From: an uncultured Paracoccaceae bacterium
Lineage (GTDB): Bacteria; Pseudomonadota; Alphaproteobacteria; Rhodobacterales; Rhodobacteraceae
Length of the DNA stretch: 64,000 bases
Direction: 5' to 3'
Assembly (NCBI GenBank): GCA_947503925.1
Contig: CANNFQ010000001.1
Coordinates: 1,178,001-1,242,000, forward strand
The translations under genes and the position numbers were made by a program. Below the pieces are notes generated by a model. That model saw only the letters and a list, made by a program, of their open reading frames with translations, was not told the DNA's origin and ran no database searches. Shown here piece after piece: positions 60,586 to 64,000 of this stretch (position 1 is its first letter; every line of letters starts with the position of its first letter).

Positions 60586-62046
60586 ATGCCCCCCGCCCAT
60601 CCCTTTGATGATGATAAACTGCGGGAGGAATGTGGCGTCTTCGGCGTTGTCGGTGTGACCGATGCCGCGAATTTCGTAGCCCTTGGCCTGCACGCCCTGC
60701 AACATCGCGGACAAGAAGCGGGCGGCATCGTGACCCATGATGCCGAGACCGGATTTCATCAGGCGCGCCGCATGGGGCTCGTGCGCGACAACTTCACCTC
60801 CCCCGCGATGATGGCCCGCCTGCCCGGCCCGATTGGGATTGGCCATGTGCGGTACTCCACCGCCGGGTCCAAAGGGCAAACTGCGATCCGCGATGTGCAA
60901 CCTTTTTTCGGTGAATTCGCCATGGGTGGCGCGGCGATTGCGCATAACGGCAATATCACCAATGCGATGTCGCTGCGGCGCGAGTTGATCGAACGCGGGT
61001 CCATTTTTCAAAGTTCGTCCGACTCCGAATGCATCATTCACCTGATGGCGCGCTCCATGGGACGCAACATCCCCGACCGTATGGAAGAGGCGCTGCGCAA
61101 GGTCGAAGGCGCGTTTTCCATCGTCGCGATGACCCGCACTAAATTGCTGGGGTGCCGTGATCCGCTGGGCGTGCGCCCGCTGGTTCTTGGTAAGGTGGGC
61201 GATGGCTGGGCGCTGGCATCTGAAAGCTGTGCACTTGATATTATCGGAGCCGAATTCGTCCGCGAAATCGAACCGGGCGAGATGGTGGTCATCACCGCTA
61301 AAAACGGTGTCGAAAGCCATTTTCCCTTCCGGCCAAACCGGTCGCGATTCTGTATTTTTGAACATGTCTATTTCAGCCGCCCGGACAGTATTCTTGGAGG
61401 GCGGTCGGTCTATGAGACCCGTGAAAACATTGGCCGGGAACTGGCGAAGGAAAATCCGGTCGAGGCTGATCTGGTCTGCCCGGTCCCCGATAGCGGCACA
61501 CCTGCGGCCATCGGCTATGCGCTGGAATCCGGCATTCCCTACGCGATGGGGATCATCCGCAACCAGTATATGGGCCGCACCTTCATCGAACCGACCGAAC
61601 AGATCCGCAATATGGGCGTGCGTCTGAAACTGAACGTCAACCGCGCCCTGATCAAGGGGAAGCGGGTCATTCTGGTCGATGACAGCGTTGTGCGCGGCAC
61701 AACCAGCCGCAAGATCAAGGAAATGATCCTTGATGCCGGCGCGGCAGAGGTGCATTTCCGCATCGCTTCCCCCCCGACAGCATGGCCGTGTTTTTACGGT
61801 GTCGACACCCCGCAAAGGGAAAAACTTTTGGCCGCCACCATGTCAGAAGACGAGATGCGAGAGCATCTGGGCGTCGATAGCCTAAAATTCATATCACTCG
61901 ACGGGCTGTACCGCGCCGTCGGCGAAGCAAAAGGGCGCGACAACAAGGCCCCTGCCTATTGCGATGCATGCTTCTCGGGCGAGTATCCCGTGGCCCCTTC
62001 GGACATGATCGAACAGGGGTTTGAGGCGAAGACGGCGGCGGAGTGA
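60586..62046 (+). CDS. purF: amidophosphoribosyltransferase
   Basis: PurF makes phosphoribosylamine from PRPP and glutamine, the first committed step of purine synthesis. From the ATG at 60586 it has 486 residues with a 15-residue propeptide ending at the catalytic cysteine (LREE then CGVFGVVGV). Glutaminase residues are in GHVRYSTAGSKGQTAIRDVQ and AHNGNITNAMSLR. The PRPP motif is VILVDDSVVRGTTSRKIKEM. An in-frame ATG at 60514 would add a long unrelated propeptide; no strong ribosome-binding site decides the matter. Confidence 0.95.
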   Translation: MPPAHPFDDDKLREECGVFGVVGVTDAANFVALGLHALQHRGQEAGGIVTHDAETGFHQARRMGLVRDNFTSPAMMARLPGPIGIGHVRYSTAGSKGQTAIRDVQPFFGEFAMGGAAIAHNGNITNAMSLRRELIERGSIFQSSSDSECIIHLMARSMGRNIPDRMEEALRKVEGAFSIVAMTRTKLLGCRDPLGVRPLVLGKVGDGWALASESCALDIIGAEFVREIEPGEMVVITAKNGVESHFPFRPNRSRFCIFEHVYFSRPDSILGGRSVYETRENIGRELAKENPVEADLVCPVPDSGTPAAIGYALESGIPYAMGIIRNQYMGRTFIEPTEQIRNMGVRLKLNVNRALIKGKRVILVDDSVVRGTTSRKIKEMILDAGAAEVHFRIASPPTAWPCFYGVDTPQREKLLAATMSEDEMREHLGVDSLKFISLDGLYRAVGEAKGRDNKAPAYCDACFSGEYPVAPSDMIEQGFEAKTAAE

Positions 62047-62085
62047 CCTTTGGTACAGGCTGCGGCACGGGATCCTCGCTGGTCA

Positions 62086-62628
62086 ATGCTGACGGATCAA
62101 GATGCGACATGCCCATGTTGTGGTAAAGCGGGGGCAACGCTGCTCAGTCTGGCGTATGATCGGCCTGATCCACTTCCAAATGATGCTCCCAAGCACGAAA
62201 ACTGGCTGCTGCTGCAAGAGGATGGGGATATCCTGACCGAGGACTTCTGCAGGATGGACACATATCGGTTCGTGCGATGCGTTCTAGAGATACCTTTACT
62301 TGGGACGACAGAGCATCTGGTTCTTGGCGTCTGGGGCACACTCAGCCAAACAAACTTTGAACGTTACGCAGATACGTTTGATACGGGAGATCAGGCCGCG
62401 CTCGGCAATATGTCCAGTTGGTTGTCAAACGCAGTTCCACCGGGCAGCACCTTGCCGGTTGCAATGACTATGGTGCCACGGAATGAACGGCAGCGACCAC
62501 AACTGATGTACGCCGACGAAGAACATCCTCTGTTTGTAGCCCAACGCGACGGACTATCCTTTGACGCACTGACAGATCTCCTGCGCGACTTCGGACACGA
62601 CCTCACAGCGAAAACCTATCTCAACTAA
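62086..62628 (+). CDS. DUF2199 family protein
   Basis: The protein has about 180 residues from the ATG at 62086; a TTG at 62050 is also in frame and neither has a clear ribosome-binding site. It has an N-terminal CxxC (ATCPCCGKAGATLLSLAYDR), the DILTEDFCRMDTYRFVRCVL region and VLGVWGTLSQTNFERY, which fit DUF2199. Function is unknown. It lies between purF and a broken arsC, where related genomes have (as I recall) purF followed directly by the SDR gene, so it may be part of an insertion. Confidence 0.78.
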   Translation: MLTDQDATCPCCGKAGATLLSLAYDRPDPLPNDAPKHENWLLLQEDGDILTEDFCRMDTYRFVRCVLEIPLLGTTEHLVLGVWGTLSQTNFERYADTFDTGDQAALGNMSSWLSNAVPPGSTLPVAMTMVPRNERQRPQLMYADEEHPLFVAQRDGLSFDALTDLLRDFGHDLTAKTYLN

Positions 62629-62641
62629 TAGCGAGAGTCTC

Positions 62642-63046
62642 ATGACCACCGTTATCCACCGCAACCCTGATTGCGGCACCTCCCGCAATGTCTTGGCCGT
62701 TATCCGCGCCTCGGGCACCGAACCCGTAATTGTTGAATACCTGCAAACCGGCTAGACTCGCTCGCAACTTCTGGCACTTTTTGCCGCCGCCGATCTGACC
62801 CCGCGCGATGCGTTGCGCGTCTCAAAGTCCCCGGCAGAGGAACTCGGCATGAGCGACCCAGGCGTCAGCGATGATGCGCTGCTGGACGCCATGGTGAACT
62901 ATCCGATCCTTGTGAACAGGCCCATCGTCTGCACACCGAAGGGCGTTGCGCTCTGTCGTCCGTCAGAGGCCGTTTTGCCCATTCTGGAAAACCCGCTGGC
63001 CGAAGCGGTCTACAAGGAAGACGGTGAACTGATCTGCGCGCCCTGA
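62642..63046 (+). pseudogene. arsC: arsenate reductase (glutaredoxin type), interrupted by an in-frame TAG
   Basis: Reading from the ATG at 62642 gives HRNPDCGTSRNVLAVIRASG, the catalytic region of ArsC with the active cysteine, then EPVIVEYLQTG and a TAG at 62753-62755 (codon 38). The same frame then continues TRSQLLALFAAADLTPRDAL to a normal end at 63046, including ILVNRPIVCTPKGVALCRPS. Total length of 134 codons fits ArsC. A single base change (for example TGG to TAG) explains the stop. Without it the gene would reduce arsenate to arsenite. No arsB or arsR is adjacent. Confidence 0.9.
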
Positions 63047-63177
63047 TCACGGGGAATTGACCGGCCTGCTCCAGCGTTTCAACACGAAACCCTGCGTCAC
63101 AACGACGCCCGGCCCTGTCATTTGCCCAAGCGTTCTGGCAAGAGACCGCTTCTTTAAAATATCAAAGCAGTTTCCCG

Positions 63178-63438
63178 ATGTCAGAAGAAACACCGGCCCT
63201 AGCGGCCGCCAAAGCAACACAGCCAGACGTGCTGGCGCTGAACGACCTGACGGTCATTGGCCTGATGAATGCACATGACGGGCCAGCGGCCTTGCTACGC
63301 TCCCCGCGTGGTCAATTCGCGCGCGTTCAGGTCGGTGCGCGGGTCTTTGGCGTCACTGTCACGGGCATCGGCGATGATCAGTTAATCCTGACGACAAGGG
63401 GTGGCCAGACCAAAGCAATTACCGTTGCCGGTAGCTAA
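63178..63438 (+). CDS. small hypothetical protein
   Basis: The 86-residue protein starts MSEETPALAAAKATQPDVLA and contains a beta-rich C-terminal stretch (SPRGQFARVQVGARVFGVTV, then GIGDDQLILTTRGGQTKAIT). No clear ribosome-binding site precedes it, and no family is recognised with confidence. The pattern could be a small SH3- or OB-like barrel. It lies between the broken arsC and the SDR gene. Confidence 0.55.
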   Translation: MSEETPALAAAKATQPDVLALNDLTVIGLMNAHDGPAALLRSPRGQFARVQVGARVFGVTVTGIGDDQLILTTRGGQTKAITVAGS

Positions 63439-63476
63439 GACTTGACGCCGCGCGCCGTTCAGCACATGACGCGCGC

Positions 63477-64000
63477 ATGACACAGACAGCATTGATCACC
63501 GGCGCATCGCGCGGCCTTGGCGCGGCTTTGGCTAAGGCGCTTGCCCCCACCCATCACATCATCGCTGTCGGGCGCACGGTTGGCGCGCTGGAAGAGCTGG
63601 ACGATGCCATAAAGGCTGCGGGTGGCCAAGCTACGCTTGCGCCGATGGACATCACCATTGATGAAGCGATGCAACAACTTTGCCGAGGCATTTATGACCG
63701 CTGGGGCAAACTTGACCTTTGGGTGCACCCGGCCATCCACGCCGCCCCTTTGTCTCCCGCGGGCCATATAGGGCCGAAGGATCTAACCAAATCCATCGAT
63801 ATCAATATCACGGCCACCGCGCGGCTGATCGGCTACGTCACGCCGCTCTTGCAGAATAACGGGCGGGCCGTGTTCTTTGACGATCCGCGCGGTGGGTCAC
63901 CGTTCTTTGGCGCTTATGGGGCGACCAAAGCGGCGCAAATCGCACTGGCCCGCAGCTGGCAGGCCGAAACCGCCAAGACAGGGCCACATGCCCATATTCT
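63477..64000 (+). CDS. short-chain dehydrogenase/reductase (partial, runs off the right edge)
   Basis: The frame is open from the ATG at 63477 to the window end (174 codons). It has the SDR cofactor motif MTQTALITGASRGLGAALAK, an acidic/second-strand region (APMDIT) and the active-site pair YGATK. The usual NNAG motif reads HPAIHAAP, which is divergent. It probably is an NAD(P)H-dependent oxidoreductase of unknown substrate. In related genomes this gene follows purF directly. Confidence 0.9.
   Translation, partial: MTQTALITGASRGLGAALAKALAPTHHIIAVGRTVGALEELDDAIKAAGGQATLAPMDITIDEAMQQLCRGIYDRWGKLDLWVHPAIHAAPLSPAGHIGPKDLTKSIDINITATARLIGYVTPLLQNNGRAVFFDDPRGGSPFFGAYGATKAAQIALARSWQAETAKTGPHAHI

Noticed and set aside
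60375..60608. 77-codon frame in the purF leader
   Set aside because: It has no ribosome-binding site or recognisable composition and overlaps the purF start.
60529..61815. Long open frame (428 codons) antisense to purF
   Set aside because: purF is unmistakable on the other strand; the antisense frame has no motifs or ribosome-binding site.

Overview
The window looks like a chromosomal segment of an alphaproteobacterium of the Rhodobacterales (Roseobacter group). The reasons are a moderately high G+C content, a Shemin-pathway 5-aminolevulinate synthase (hemA) of 407 codons behind an FnrL-like box, the cysG-DUF2849-cysI-cysH-DUF934-fpr assimilation operon, a DctPQM TRAP transporter with subunits close in size to those of Rhodobacter (as I recall them), two HWE/HisKA_2-type kinases, and the radA-cvpA-purF-SDR order. 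A genus such as Loktanella or Yoonia is plausible, but that is a guess. I see no CRISPR array, rRNA operon, prophage or intact insertion sequence. Most of the window is housekeeping or ordinary accessory DNA.

1-12.4 kb: on the minus strand lie mrcA (PBP1A), prfB (RF2) and an amidase that runs off the left edge; amiC and an aminotransferase; ispG; a RodZ-like HTH protein; and hemA. Two plus-strand genes, a methyltransferase and a DsbA-like protein, are interspersed. 12.6-18 kb: a membrane-anchored DMP19-like protein, an M20 peptidase overlapping a histidine phosphatase, two identical tRNA-Asp genes, a membrane LytTR regulator, tRNA-Val(TAC), a second histidine phosphatase, tRNA-Val(CAC) and an HU-like protein.

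18-26 kb: a C4-dicarboxylate TRAP locus. It holds dctM, dctQ and dctP, a stand-alone B12-binding-domain protein, and a dctD/dctB two-component pair. The DctD-like protein has lost the GAFTGA loop and has a degenerate Walker A motif. Two similar GTGCG dyads, 33 bp apart, lie upstream of dctP. This is the most interesting regulatory locus in the window. 26-31 kb: a cytochrome P450, an HWE-type kinase with a single-domain response regulator, a lipoprotein/DUF2145 pair behind a promoter framed by two related palindromes, and an Lrp-family regulator.

31-38 kb: the sulfate-assimilation operon ending in ferredoxin-NADP reductase, a very alanine/glutamate-rich membrane protein, and infC with an apparent ATA start. 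38-44.5 kb: an ArsR regulator with two AHSA1 paralogues and DUF1761, then a minus-strand coxD-coxE-DUF1203-xdhC-molybdopterin-binding cluster with no enzyme subunits nearby. 44.5-50 kb: glutaryl-CoA dehydrogenase, an unassigned protein, pyrC-pyrE and a second HWE-type kinase. 50-57.5 kb: dnaB, a Tat-exported agmatine-deiminase-like protein, a MerR regulator with an aldo/keto reductase, a sterol-desaturase-like enzyme, alr and a PqiA-like protein. 57.5-64 kb: aqpZ, radA, cvpA, purF, then a small insertion (DUF2199, an arsC broken by an in-frame TAG, a small unknown), and an SDR that runs off the right edge.
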